Shown here in pieces: positions 8,174-17,101 of a stretch of DNA of 64,000 nucleotides (positions are counted from its first letter, which is position 1; every line of letters begins with the position of its first letter). The stretch lies in NCBI GenBank assembly GCA_035539075.1, contig DATLJB010000174.1, positions 1 through 64,000 on the forward strand. Direction: 5' to 3'. The notes under the pieces were generated by a model, which worked only from the letters and a program-made list of their open reading frames with translations, was not told where the DNA came from and searched no databases. The position numbers were made by a program, and so were the translations under genes. Origin of the DNA: Dongia_B sp035539075. Its GTDB lineage: Bacteria; Pseudomonadota; Alphaproteobacteria; Dongiales; Dongiaceae.

Positions 8174-8502
8174 GCTATTTGAGATCCCCGCGTCTTATAG
8201 CGGCGTTGTCTTGGATGACTGAGCTCCGTCCATAACCCCTCGCGCACCAAGTCATCCATTGTCTTCGAGATTCCCCGGCGCAGGATGCCCACCATGTCGT
8301 CAATCTGGTCTGTGGTAATCACGAGGGGAGGCGACATAACGCACATGTTGATCAAGGGGTGCACGAGCAGCCCGAGCTCCTGGCAATGCTTGTCGATGCG
8401 TTTGCCAACTTCGAGATCCAGCTTCAGCGGATTTTTGCTGGTATGGTCGGCGACGCATTCTATACCTGCCATTAGACCACGGCCGCGCACCTCTCCTGTC
8501 AA
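8174..8502 (-). pseudogene. C-terminal remnant of a class III PLP aminotransferase
   Basis: The minus strand encodes about 109 residues matching only the C-terminal domain of class III (omega-amino acid:pyruvate type) aminotransferases: GEVRGRGLMAGIE, then LVHPLINMCVMSPPLVIT and DDMVGILRRGI. The PLP-binding lysine domain and everything N-terminal are absent. The 5' side is cut by IS end sequence and the ISL3 element, and the 3' side runs into MITE-like copy A, which supplies the last ten codons. It cannot be an active enzyme. Confidence 0.8.
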
Positions 8503-8540
8503 TCAGTGTTGATTCGGGACCCCATATCGGCATCCAAAAG
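8503..8540. repeat. IS-end remnant left of the ISL3 element
   Basis: Contains cgggaccccatatcggcatc followed by caaaag. The motif catccaaaag also occurs right of the ISL3 element (around 10171-10181) beside ggacccc blocks. Such repeated blocks are typical of ends of a different IS family, so the ISL3 copy appears to have landed in or recombined with older IS debris. Confidence 0.45.
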
Positions 8541-10142
8541 GGGCTCTGAGTCATATTTGGTGCAGGCGCGTTGATATTGGTGAATTTGACCAGCAGAGGT
8601 GTTCACCATGCGTCAACAGGCGTTCCGTGACGCGCTTGCCCCGACGGGATTGTTGATCGACCAAATCGAACTCGTGGGCGACCAGATCCGGATTACCGGG
8701 CGATCCCGCTTCTCCGGCTCAATCTGCCCGAGGTGCGGGCGCCGATCGACGCACATCCATAGCCATTACCGACGAACATTGGCGGATTTGCCGTCCCACG
8801 GACGGTCCGTCCGGATCAACCTGTTGGCCCGCCGGTTCCGTTGCGTGGCTCCGGATTGTCCGAAGCGGGTCTTCACCGAACGCTTTTCAGAAGCGCTGGC
8901 GCCTGCCTTCGCGCGTCGAACGGCACGCCTGGAACGGATCGTCCACCACCTGGGGCTGGCATTGGGCGGGCGGCCAGCAGCCAGTCTCGCGCGTCGCCTC
9001 CTGGTGCCGGTCAGCAAGGATACGCTGCTTCGCTCGGTGCGACGACACGCGGCTGGAGTGAGGAGCGCGCCGACCATTATCGGCATTGATGATTGGGCCT
9101 GGAAGCGGGGCCAGCGCTACGGCACCATCATCTGCGACTTGGAGCGCCGCTGTATCGTGGATCTGCTGCCGGATCGCGCAACGGCCACCGTCGAAGCATG
9201 GCTCAGAGCACGGCCGGGGATCCGCGCGATCTCACGGGATCGCGGCGGCTGCTATGGCCATGCTGCGGCTCGCGCATTGCCGGGCGCACGGCAGGTCGCC
9301 GATCGCTGGCACCTCATGGAGAATGCCAGCCAAGCCTTTCTGGACATCGTGCGCAAATCGATGCGCGTGATCCGCCGAGCTCTGGGCGGCGGCGATCTCG
9401 ACCCGGCACGCCTGACTTATGTTGAGCGTTTGCAGTATGACGGCTACCAGCGGCGCCAGGAAACGGACGCCGCCATCCGGCGTCTGGCCGACACAGGAAT
9501 GGCGATCAAGACCATCGTGCGCGCCACAGGCTACAGCAGGAAGACCGTTCGCCAGGTCCTGCGCGGTGGACGCGCCGACGTGTTTCGAAACCGGGCGAAC
9601 TCTCTCGGACTTTGGCTTGACGCCCTCGACAGCGAATGGACCGCTGGCTGCCGGAACGGCGCCGAGCTCTGGCGCCGCCTGAAGAAAAGCGGCTTTCCAG
9701 GCAGCCTCCGCGTCATCACCGAATGGGCGACCCGTCGCCGCCGGACTGAAGCGGCGCCGGATGGTATGCCACAAAAGTGTCCATCCGCCCGCGTTGTCGC
9801 CCGCCTCTTGACCATAGCGCGCGATCAGTTATCGCGGCAGGACGCATTCCTTGTCGCCATGATAGAGGCGGCCATCCCCGCGCTCACCGCAGTCCAAGAT
9901 CTGGTCGACCGCTTCCACGGCATGGTCCAACGGCAGCAGAGTAACGAACTTCCAGCCTGGATCGATGTCGCAGCCGCGCTCAGCGAGCCTTGGTCCAACG
10001 GACAAACCGAAGGCCAGATCACCAAGCTCAAACTCGTGAAGCGCCAGATGTACGGCCGCGCCAAGCTCGATCTGCTCCGCGCCCGGCTCGTGCCACCCGC
10101 CTGAACAAGATCAAGGCCTGCACCAAATATGATTCAGAGCCC
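8541..10142 (+). mobile_element. Complete ISL3-family insertion sequence (1602 bp)
   Basis: The left end GGGCTCTGAGTCATATTTGG and the inverse of the right end (GGGCTCTGAATCATATTTGG) match over about 27 bases with one mismatch, framing a single transposase gene. Size and single-ORF layout fit ISL3. The 8-bp flanks (tccaaaag and aataagga) do not match, so no target-site duplication is visible. The copy may have undergone recombination after insertion. Confidence 0.88.
8608..10104 (+). CDS. ISL3-family transposase
   Basis: A 498-residue transposase starting at the ATG at 8608, which has AGAGG eight bases upstream; a GTG at 8599 would add three residues. The N-terminal zinc-ribbon has C40-P-R-C43 and C79/C84. 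A helix-turn-helix-like region (GMAIKTIVRATGYSRKTVRQ) sits in the middle of the protein. Acidic residues of the DDE core are visible at D161/D162 (IIGIDDWAWKRG) and D211 (ISRDRGG), with a C-terminal Glu in NGQTEGQITKLKLVKRQMYG. It cuts and joins the matched ends of this IS. The frame is intact, so the element may still be mobile. Confidence 0.92.
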   Translation: MRQQAFRDALAPTGLLIDQIELVGDQIRITGRSRFSGSICPRCGRRSTHIHSHYRRTLADLPSHGRSVRINLLARRFRCVAPDCPKRVFTERFSEALAPAFARRTARLERIVHHLGLALGGRPAASLARRLLVPVSKDTLLRSVRRHAAGVRSAPTIIGIDDWAWKRGQRYGTIICDLERRCIVDLLPDRATATVEAWLRARPGIRAISRDRGGCYGHAAARALPGARQVADRWHLMENASQAFLDIVRKSMRVIRRALGGGDLDPARLTYVERLQYDGYQRRQETDAAIRRLADTGMAIKTIVRATGYSRKTVRQVLRGGRADVFRNRANSLGLWLDALDSEWTAGCRNGAELWRRLKKSGFPGSLRVITEWATRRRRTEAAPDGMPQKCPSARVVARLLTIARDQLSRQDAFLVAMIEAAIPALTAVQDLVDRFHGMVQRQQSNELPAWIDVAAALSEPWSNGQTEGQITKLKLVKRQMYGRAKLDLLRARLVPPA

Positions 10143-10417
10143 AATAAGGACCCCGTTTAGGGGGTGATAAGCATCCAAAAGGGACCCCTTTGACGGTGGG
10201 GTTCAGTCTTTTTGACACCGCTCATAAGGGGGGCCTGGCGACGAGGCGCAGGACCATCGAGATTTGGTACATAAGGCAATGGTTAGCATCGCGGACACTG
10301 CTCATGTCGCACCTCTTCCAAGGCCGACCGCTTTGCCGAGGAAGGCGCTTCATATGGCACCACTCGAATGCCCGGACCCCGTCACAAGTTCAAACGTTAT
10401 AATCTGATGACCCAAAA
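10143..10417. other. IS-end debris right of the ISL3 element
   Basis: Holds repeated ggacccc/catccaaaag blocks resembling those at 8517-8540, then about 200 bases with a short plus-strand ORF (10190-10402) that lacks a start signal or recognisable motif. I see no supported gene. It separates the IS from the stop of the CE7 esterase gene. Confidence 0.4.
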
Positions 10418-11389
10418 TCAGACGGCCCCGAATAGCTTGCTTAGCCAAGCCATCTGCTTGCTCTCTTGGTAGCCTTGGCCCCCCTCATGGTTGTTGAATT
10501 CGTATTCCACCATGGTCTTTTCCCCGACATAAGCGTTGAAGGCACCATAGACCGTTGAGGGTGGGCAGATGTCGTCCATCAGACCAACGGAGAACAGCGC
10601 CGCCGCCTTCGACTGCCGGGCGAAGTTGACGCCATCGAAATAATCGAGGGTTCGAAAAACCGCAGCTTTCTTTTCTCGATGTTGCGCGAGAAAGCGAACG
10701 ATTTCACCGTAGGGGTCCCGCGCGGCGATCTGCATGCCGCGCCGGTAGTCGCATAGGAATGGCACGTCCGGCATGACGGCCTTGACCCGGTGGTCTATGC
10801 CGGCAACGGCAAGCGAAATGCCGCCACCCTGGCTGTCACCGCAAACTGCGACGCGTTTGGGGTCGATGAAGTCCTGCCCCACCAGCGCATCTATCGCTCG
10901 CACACCGTCGGTGAAGACGCGCCGATAGTAATAGTCATTCTTGTCCAGCACGCCACGCGTCATGAAACCGGGAATTGCTGAAGTGGAACCAACCGGGTCG
11001 GGAGTCGCCCCGACGCTCCATTCGCTGCCTTGCCCGCGGGTATCCATGCGGAAATAAGCAAACCCCGATGCCGCCCAATGTAACTGTTCATGCGCCAAGC
11101 CACGGCCTCCACCATAGCCGATGAACTGCACCACCAGGGGCAACCGATCTTCGCGCAGGCGGGGCAAAATCAACCAGCCCTTGATCGGGTGCCCGCCAAA
11201 GCCCGGAAATGTCAGGTCAAAGACTTCGACAGCCTTAAGTGTCGTCTGAGCCGGCACAATACTGACCTCGCCGTCCGTTCGTCGAGCCTCGGCGATGGTG
11301 GACGTCCAAAACTGGGCAAAGTCATCTGGCTTGGTGACGCTGCTGGTATAGGCTCCCAGCTCAGGATGGATCAGATCTGGAAATGGCAT
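10418..11389 (-). CDS. Acetylxylan esterase / cephalosporin-C deacetylase family (CE7) hydrolase
   Basis: A 323-residue alpha/beta hydrolase. The family hallmarks are present: the RGQG motif in YFRMDTRGQGSEWS, the nucleophile elbow GDSQGGG, the acid aspartate in GLMDDICPPS, and the catalytic histidine in NNHEGGQGY. CE7 enzymes remove acetyl groups from xylo-oligosaccharides and related small esters in the cytoplasm, so no signal peptide is expected and none is seen. It is the last gene of a minus-strand run, 75 bases after the kinase/aminotransferase fusion, with which it may be co-transcribed. Length equals the usual 320 or so residues. Confidence 0.9.
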   Translation of the reverse strand: MPFPDLIHPELGAYTSSVTKPDDFAQFWTSTIAEARRTDGEVSIVPAQTTLKAVEVFDLTFPGFGGHPIKGWLILPRLREDRLPLVVQFIGYGGGRGLAHEQLHWAASGFAYFRMDTRGQGSEWSVGATPDPVGSTSAIPGFMTRGVLDKNDYYYRRVFTDGVRAIDALVGQDFIDPKRVAVCGDSQGGGISLAVAGIDHRVKAVMPDVPFLCDYRRGMQIAARDPYGEIVRFLAQHREKKAAVFRTLDYFDGVNFARQSKAAALFSVGLMDDICPPSTVYGAFNAYVGEKTMVEYEFNNHEGGQGYQESKQMAWLSKLFGAV

Positions 11390-11464
11390 GCTTGCTCCCG
11401 AAGTCGCGTTCGAGGAAAGGACGGGTTGTCGAATGAATGAGCCGGGCTTCAGTCAGCGGCGCGG

Positions 11465-13837
11465 TCAGCGCAGATCGGCCGGAATTTCCGTCAGAGCCGT
11501 ATCGAGTGCCGCGAGGCACCGAGACGCATCCGAAAGGCTGAAGACAAGCGGCGGCCTGATTTTGATGATATTGCCCAGGGGACCGGTGGACGAGACCAAG
11601 ACACCCAGAGCTTTCATGCGTTCGCGGACCCAACGGGCAGCGAGCTTTGCCGGTGTGAGGGACTTGCTGTCGGAGACGAGTTCGACGCCCCAAAACAGGC
11701 CCCGTCCGTGAACATGACCAACCACCTCATGCCTATTGAATAGCTCATCGAGGCCGACCCTCAGAGCCTCGCCGCTTCTGGCCGCGTTGCCCTGCAGGTC
11801 TTCGCCCTGGAGAACGTCCAGGCAGGCATTGGCCACCACCGCAGAGACAGTATTGCCGCCAAAGGTGTTGAAGTAGCCGGTCTGTCTTTGGATTGCTTCA
11901 GCGATTTCGCGGCGGGTGACCACCGCCGCAATAGGATGACCGTTACCCATGGGCTTACCCATCGTGACGATGTCCGGCTCAACCCCGAAGGCTTGAAAGC
12001 CCCACATATGCGTTCCGGACCGCCCAAACCCCATTTGAACTTCATCGGCTATGGCGAGGGCTCCGGCAGTAGCCGCTGCGTCGTACGCGCGTGACATGTA
12101 GTCGGCTGGCGGCACAAGTGCTCCATTGGCATCAAAGATGCTGTCGGTCAGCAGCGCCGCCGCTCCATGGCCAGACGCTTCCAGATGTTGGGTGGCGTCA
12201 ACGATATAGCCCGCGTATTTCTCGCCAGCATTGTTCGCGTCATATCGGTGAATGCCGCGATAAAGATTGGGAGCGGGGACGGCCGCCACCCAATCCGGTT
12301 TGTCGTTGATATCGTAGTCGATGAGCGACAGTGGGGTGACGACCGAGGTATTGCCGTGATAGCTGTTCTCGGTGACGACCACGCCCTCGCGCCCGGTCAC
12401 CACCTGAGATAAGCGAACCGCGAGATCATTGGCTTCGGAGCCGGTACAGACGAAGATCCAGGTGTCAAGGCTGGCAGGCAATGTGGCGGAGAGCCGCTCG
12501 CCAAGCCGAACAATTTCCTTGTGCAGGTAGCGCGAATTGGTATTGAGGGTACTCGCTTGACGTGCGAGAGCCTCGACAACATAAGGGTGGCAATGCCCTA
12601 AATTGGCGACGTTGTTGTAGCAGTCGAGGTACTCAGTGCCGAAGGCGTCGTAAACCTTGCAGCCGCGACCACGTACTAGCTCAAGAGGTTCGTTGTAGAA
12701 AGTGTAGGTCTTGCCGAGAACAGCCTCTCGGCGGCGCAAGAGCCCCGGTGTCGGACCGGCTGACGTCGATGCGACAACTTCCGGAGCCGGCACAACTGAT
12801 GGCATCATGCTGCCGATGAACTCATCGTCCTGAACGGCGCTGATGCGCAAGATGGCCGCCACATAGAGTGACTGCAGTTCATCGAGGTCGCTGTCGCGTC
12901 GGCCATGTATTGCGCCCTGGTAGGAAACGAGCGCGACCTGAAGCACCAGGCGTGCCAGCACGAGATCCTTGAGAACAGCCAGGTCAGCCGCCTCCAGTGG
13001 CATAAAGCGCTGGTACCCCCGCACCAGGGCGGCTGCAGCGAAGAGAGGATCCGGCGTCCAATGAATCAGCGACGCAATGGAAACCGCCAAATCTTGCGCT
13101 ACCGGACCGAAGACCATATCACCGAAGTCGATGACGCCCTCCACTACCAGGTCGGGGTCAAAGCGCACCAGCACGTTTGACTCGTGAAAATCGTGATAGA
13201 TGACCTGCGAGCGAAGGCGGGGCAATTCCTCATCGATCACCTTGGAAAGGCGCGGCAGCAGCTTTTCGACAATGGCGGCGATGGACGCCGGAATGTGAGG
13301 CCACAGCCAATCGCCAAAGAGGAGACCATTGCTGAGATCCCAAGGCATCGCCTGAGGGGTGCAACTGCCTCGAAAGCCCTGTAAGCCGCGCGCCAGCCGT
13401 CCATGAGCGGCGCCGAGCGCCACCAAGTCTTCGGCATTCAAGGCTCGATTGCCCTCTTTTAATTGGCCAAAGAGAGGGCGGCCGGGAAGGAAGGAAAGGA
13501 CCCGCATGGTGTGAGGCCGGCCGTCTTCGTCGGCCACCTCGCAACTGGCCTGACCGTCGTAAGTCCGCCGCAATCGTGGCACGGCAAGACCCCGGTCGAC
13601 ACGTGCGAGATGTTCGAGCGCTTCGGCCTGGAAGGCAAGGTTTTCCGAAGGCTCCTGAAGGGAGGCGACTTTTACCACCAGCGACGCGCCATCGGGGGTG
13701 ACGAGCCGATGATTCTGCTCTCTCTCGCCGCTCAATCTGTGCCACTCACCGGCGAGGCCGTATGCCTCCTGGACACGTCGTGCAATCAGCTCCAAGGGCA
13801 GCTGTGGCGCCCGGATGCTGCCGAGCAATGCCCGCAT
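11465..13837 (-). CDS. APH-type kinase fused to class III PLP aminotransferase-fold enzyme
   Basis: The ORF is open from 14047, but the kinase homology begins at the ATG at 13837, giving 790 residues and leaving a perfect palindrome outside the gene. Residues about 1-340 are an aminoglycoside-phosphotransferase/choline-kinase-like domain: LVVKVASL (ATP lysine), catalytic HDFHESN at 215-221 and DFGD at 237-240. Residues about 370-790 are a class III aminotransferase fold with D598 (IADEVQMGFGRSG) and PLP lysine K628 (MGKPMGNG). Fusions of this type are known in bacteria and are related to hydroxylysine kinase plus phospho-lyases acting on phosphorylated amino alcohols. The likely role is phosphorylation then elimination of an amino-alcohol substrate. 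The exact substrate is unknown. Confidence 0.87.
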   Translation of the reverse strand: MRALLGSIRAPQLPLELIARRVQEAYGLAGEWHRLSGEREQNHRLVTPDGASLVVKVASLQEPSENLAFQAEALEHLARVDRGLAVPRLRRTYDGQASCEVADEDGRPHTMRVLSFLPGRPLFGQLKEGNRALNAEDLVALGAAHGRLARGLQGFRGSCTPQAMPWDLSNGLLFGDWLWPHIPASIAAIVEKLLPRLSKVIDEELPRLRSQVIYHDFHESNVLVRFDPDLVVEGVIDFGDMVFGPVAQDLAVSIASLIHWTPDPLFAAAALVRGYQRFMPLEAADLAVLKDLVLARLVLQVALVSYQGAIHGRRDSDLDELQSLYVAAILRISAVQDDEFIGSMMPSVVPAPEVVASTSAGPTPGLLRRREAVLGKTYTFYNEPLELVRGRGCKVYDAFGTEYLDCYNNVANLGHCHPYVVEALARQASTLNTNSRYLHKEIVRLGERLSATLPASLDTWIFVCTGSEANDLAVRLSQVVTGREGVVVTENSYHGNTSVVTPLSLIDYDINDKPDWVAAVPAPNLYRGIHRYDANNAGEKYAGYIVDATQHLEASGHGAAALLTDSIFDANGALVPPADYMSRAYDAAATAGALAIADEVQMGFGRSGTHMWGFQAFGVEPDIVTMGKPMGNGHPIAAVVTRREIAEAIQRQTGYFNTFGGNTVSAVVANACLDVLQGEDLQGNAARSGEALRVGLDELFNRHEVVGHVHGRGLFWGVELVSDSKSLTPAKLAARWVRERMKALGVLVSSTGPLGNIIKIRPPLVFSLSDASRCLAALDTALTEIPADLR

Positions 13838-13895
13838 TGTGGTGTCATCGAGCTGTGATTGCGTTTTCAATCTGGAACCTCGGGAAATTGCGCAC

Positions 13896-13933
13896 CCAGT
13901 TCCTGGGAGGCTGATCAGCCTCCCAGGAACTGG
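13896..13933. repeat. Perfect 38-bp palindrome
   Basis: The 19-base arm ccagttcctgggaggctga is followed immediately by its exact reverse complement, with TGATCA at the centre. It lies between the binding-protein gene (stop at 14052) and the fusion gene start at 13837. It could fold into a strong hairpin that attenuates or processes the transcript, or be a dimeric operator. There is no T-run for a standard terminator. Confidence 0.8.
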
Positions 13934-14051
13934 CAGGGCACGGTTGCATCTGAGATCGACCGGAGCCATAAAGATCGGCGCCCGACGGCCGAAACAGATA
14001 GTGCCGAAAACACGACAGTCAAAAATCAACGCGGCGCTTACGGGCACATGA

Positions 14052-14873
14052 CTACTTCAGCTCGTCACCCGCAAGACCCCATTTCTTTAGCAGGGATTGA
14101 TAGGTGCCATCCGATTTCATCGAGTCGAAGGCGGCTTGGATCGCCGTCTTCAACTCACCGTCGTCTTTGCGAATCGCAATGCCGGCCAATATCTGGGCGA
14201 ATGGATCACCGCCGATATCGAAGACTGGGCCGGCCTTCTCCAGGAAATAACCCGCCGTTTCTAAGGTGGTGCCATAGACCGCGACCTGGCCGATCTGGAG
14301 CGCTTGCCGGGCGTCACTGTCCTTCGGAAAGACGACAACCTCAGCCGGCGGCTTTCCGGCCGCGGCGAACTTCTTGTTCTGTTCCTCGATCAAGCTCTGC
14401 ATGGTCGTCCCGTTCTCAATCGCGATCTTGAGGCCCGAAAGATCTTCGAGACTCTTGATGTTCTTGGGATTGCCCTTGGGTACCAGCAGGGACTGGCTGC
14501 TGTACATGTAGTCGACGAAATCAACCACCTCGCGGCGCGCCGGCTTATCGAACAACTGAGACAGGACCGCATCGCAATTCTTGGCCAGCAAGGCCGGAAC
14601 AATTCCCGAGAACGGCGTGTTCAACCACTCCGCCTTCACGCCCAGGCGCTTAGCGATCTCCGTGCCGAGATCAACATCAAAGCCCGTCGCTTGGCTGTTC
14701 TCGTCGAAGAACTCCAGCGGCGGAGCGGAAAGGTCGGAACAGTATACAATCGTCCCGGCCGCCGCGACATTGGCCGGAGTCTTGATATCAGCGGCCTCCG
14801 CCGTGGCGATGACGGTCAGTCCGCTGGCGATGAGACTGGCGGCAAGGAACTCTGCAAAACATAATTTGCCCAT
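14052..14873 (-). CDS. Family 3 (amino-acid type) ABC transporter substrate-binding protein
   Basis: A 273-residue periplasmic binding protein with a signal peptide (cleavage near AEAAD, residue 27). The fold signatures of family 3 solute-binding proteins are clear: GTIVYCSDLSAPPLEF, ATGFDVDLGTEIAKRLG, FSGIVPALLAKNCDAVLS and SLEDLSGLKIAIENGTT. It captures an amino acid or related cation for an ABC importer. A strong GGGAGGAAG ribosome-binding site precedes the ATG. No permease or ATPase gene follows, which is unusual; the importer would have to be encoded elsewhere. It lies between a PotF-like protein and the kinase/aminotransferase fusion on the same strand. Confidence 0.9.
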   Translation of the reverse strand: MGKLCFAEFLAASLIASGLTVIATAEAADIKTPANVAAAGTIVYCSDLSAPPLEFFDENSQATGFDVDLGTEIAKRLGVKAEWLNTPFSGIVPALLAKNCDAVLSQLFDKPARREVVDFVDYMYSSQSLLVPKGNPKNIKSLEDLSGLKIAIENGTTMQSLIEEQNKKFAAAGKPPAEVVVFPKDSDARQALQIGQVAVYGTTLETAGYFLEKAGPVFDIGGDPFAQILAGIAIRKDDGELKTAIQAAFDSMKSDGTYQSLLKKWGLAGDELK

Positions 14874-14953
14874 ATTCTTCCTCCCTGTTTTTTCTGACGC
14901 GCTAATGAGACCGGCTTAACTTTCTCTCGCTGACGATGGGTGCCTCGGGAACT

Positions 14954-16048
14954 TCACTCACCTGTCCTGATCGACGTCCACAAGCGTGAACGCAAGCGCT
15001 TTATCTGCAGCGATGTGCTGGTTTCGCCGAACAGTTTTGATTTCAATGCATCCGACGGGTAGATACCAGGGTTGCTGAGGTCCTCGGCCGGAATGATTCC
15101 CTCTTTCAGCGCTGCCTTATTGGGCGAGGCCGTGTGCAGCTCACTCGCATTCTGGGCCGCGACGCGGGCGTCCAGCAGATAATTGATATAAGCTAGCGCG
15201 TTTGCCGGGTGAGGCGCGTCCGCAGGAATTGCCAAGTTGTCGATCCATACCATCGTGCCTTCCTTGGGAATGGAATAACCAACGTGGACTTTGCCGCCCG
15301 CTTCCGCCGCCCGAGCCTTAGCAATGAAGAAGTCGCCGCTCCAGCCGATGCTGAGGCAGATCTCGCCATTGGCGATATCACTTAAGTATTGGGAGCTGTG
15401 GAAATACCGCACGTAAGGCCGGATTGCCTTCAACGTCTCAGCCGCCTTAGCATAGTCGGCAGGGTTCTTCGAACGGGGGTCCAGTCCGAGGTAGTTGAGG
15501 GTGATCGGTAGGATCTGGTCGCCGGCGTCCAGAATGGCGATCCCGCAATCCTTGAACTTCGCAGCCCATTTCGGATCGAGGACCATGGCGAGGCTGTCGA
15601 CCGGCGCGTCGGGGGCGCGTTCCTTGATCTTGTCGATATTGTAGCCAATGCCAGTGGTGCCCCAGAAATAGGGCACTGAATACTGGTTGCCCGGGTCGAA
15701 TGCAGCCGCAGCACGCGTCACGTCTGGATCGAGATTGGCAAGGCTGGGAAGCTTCGCTTTGTCGAGCTTCATGAAGACGCCAGCGCCGATCTGATCTACC
15801 AGGAAGCCGCCGCTCGTTACCACCACGTCGTAACCGGTGTTGCCAGTCAGCATCTTGGTCGAGACAGTCTCCGCGGAATCGAACACATCGTACTGCACGG
15901 CGATGCCTGTTTTGGCCGTGAAGTCGTGGTTGGTTGTCGCTCCGATGTAGTCCGACCAATTGTAAACGTTGACCACTTTGTCGTCAGCCTTCGTGGGACT
16001 CACGAACAGGGCCACGGCTAGGCTGGCAATCAGAACTTCACGTATCAT
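14954..16048 (-). CDS. PotF/PotD-like polyamine-type ABC substrate-binding protein
   Basis: The true start is the ATG at 16048, preceded by an AAGGGGGG ribosome-binding site and followed by a signal peptide (to about residue 21); the longer open frame to 16375 has no support. The 364-residue protein has the spermidine/putrescine-binding family features: VVNVYNWSDYIG at the mature N-terminus, FTAKTGIAVQYDVFDS, VPYFWGTTGIGYN and ICLSIGWSGD. It binds a polyamine or an amino alcohol in the periplasm. It leads the operon containing a second binding protein and the fused kinase/aminotransferase, but no transport membrane or ATPase genes are adjacent. Confidence 0.9.
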   Translation of the reverse strand: MIREVLIASLAVALFVSPTKADDKVVNVYNWSDYIGATTNHDFTAKTGIAVQYDVFDSAETVSTKMLTGNTGYDVVVTSGGFLVDQIGAGVFMKLDKAKLPSLANLDPDVTRAAAAFDPGNQYSVPYFWGTTGIGYNIDKIKERAPDAPVDSLAMVLDPKWAAKFKDCGIAILDAGDQILPITLNYLGLDPRSKNPADYAKAAETLKAIRPYVRYFHSSQYLSDIANGEICLSIGWSGDFFIAKARAAEAGGKVHVGYSIPKEGTMVWIDNLAIPADAPHPANALAYINYLLDARVAAQNASELHTASPNKAALKEGIIPAEDLSNPGIYPSDALKSKLFGETSTSLQIKRLRSRLWTSIRTGE

Positions 16049-16362
16049 GGTGTGCGCCCCCCTTTGGCAGTAGTGCAATGACCTCGATCGAGCGATCGTC
16101 TGTAGATGAGGATCCGTGCCCCAGCCGAGACCGCGCCGAGCGTCACCACGTCGATGAGCCGCACCCTGCGATTCCGCCCGGCTACCATCAAGACCGACGC
16201 AAGCCTCTCCGCCGTGAGCGACTTGAACGGTCAGGGGAGGGCGCGACTCCGCTATGAACAAATGCCCTGTCCGCGCGGTAAAAGGACAATCGACCATCGT
16301 TCGAGAGGGCGCTGAGTACGGTAGCTCTTGCGGTCTGTTCAAAGATTTATATCCACCTATAA
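16049..16362. other. Divergent upstream region of the potF-like and tetR genes
   Basis: About 310 bases with no ORF carrying a ribosome-binding site and recognisable motif. It presumably holds the promoter and leader of the PotF-like operon. The only clear dyad is the operator at its right edge. Confidence 0.4.
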
Positions 16363-16384
16363 GAATTATAGTCAACTATAATTC
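16363..16384. promoter_or_regulatory. Palindromic TetR-type operator
   Basis: gaattatagt and actataattc form a perfect 10+10 inverted repeat around a 2-base centre, in AT-rich DNA about 73 bases before the TetR start and upstream of the divergent PotF-like operon. Size, symmetry and position fit a TetR dimer site that would control both directions. Confidence 0.65.
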
Positions 16385-16456
16385 AGATAACAGGCATTGA
16401 CCCTCCGGAGCTGTCGGGCCGATAAATTGGGCCGGAAGCGAATCAAAGGGGAACGG

Positions 16457-17101
16457 ATGGCACGGAAGCAGGCGGCACGGCAGGAGAAGCCATCCCTTTG
16501 GGAAGTGCAGAAGCAGGAACGGCGGCGGGCAGTGTTGCTCGCTGCCAAAGCGCTGATCGCGGCCAAGGGATATGACAAGCCGACGATCGAGGACATTGCA
16601 GCGGCGGCCGGACTTTCGACACCGACGGTCTATAACTATTTCGGGACCAAGCTCGATCTCTTGATCGCGCTCTATCTGGAAGACCGGGAAATCGCGCTCT
16701 CGGAGATCACGACGATCGTTGCGAAAAGTTGGAAAGATCCGCTCGACTTTTTTCTCGCTGTGCTCGAAGCCGATCTGCGCGAAGACGCTGACGTGCCAAG
16801 CCATGCTCTATGGCGCCAGATTGCGGCAGCAGAGGTTACCGAGAACGAAGGCCGACATCATGCCACCTTTAAAGCCATCAACGACCGCCACATGTCTGCG
16901 GTCACGACCGGGGTACGCAAGATGGTCGATGAGGGATTACTGATTCCTGATACTGACGTGAAAGCGGTCGCCGAACTGTTCCGCTACTTGAGCGAGGGGC
17001 TCTACCGCAAGGTCGTCGCTACAACAGACACCCGATTCGCTGCTTTTAAGAGCGATGCAAAGCGCCAGCTGAAGGTGATGCTGGCGGGCATTCGGGCCTA
17101 G
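16457..17101 (+). CDS. TetR/AcrR-family transcriptional regulator
   Basis: The ATG at 16457 has an AAGGGGAA ribosome-binding site and gives 214 residues; the open frame extends upstream without support. Residues about 20-70 form the TetR helix-turn-helix (AAKALIAAKGYDKPTIEDIAAAAGLSTPTVYNYFGTK is its outline: GYDKPTIEDIA then GLSTPTVYNYF). The C-terminal helical domain should bind an effector. It is divergent from the PotF-like, binding-protein, fusion and esterase genes and sits next to a perfect palindrome, so it probably represses that operon and itself. Its stop codon TAG coincides with the left edge of an IS630 remnant. Confidence 0.9.
   Translation: MARKQAARQEKPSLWEVQKQERRRAVLLAAKALIAAKGYDKPTIEDIAAAAGLSTPTVYNYFGTKLDLLIALYLEDREIALSEITTIVAKSWKDPLDFFLAVLEADLREDADVPSHALWRQIAAAEVTENEGRHHATFKAINDRHMSAVTTGVRKMVDEGLLIPDTDVKAVAELFRYLSEGLYRKVVATTDTRFAAFKSDAKRQLKVMLAGIRA

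Noticed and set aside
8533..10150. Target-site duplication around the ISL3 element
   Set aside because: The flanking 8-mers tccaaaag and aataagga differ, so no duplication is claimed.
13838..14047. N-terminal extension of the kinase/aminotransferase fusion
   Set aside because: The extra 70 residues are encoded by the perfect palindrome and surrounding intergenic DNA and do not resemble the kinase family.
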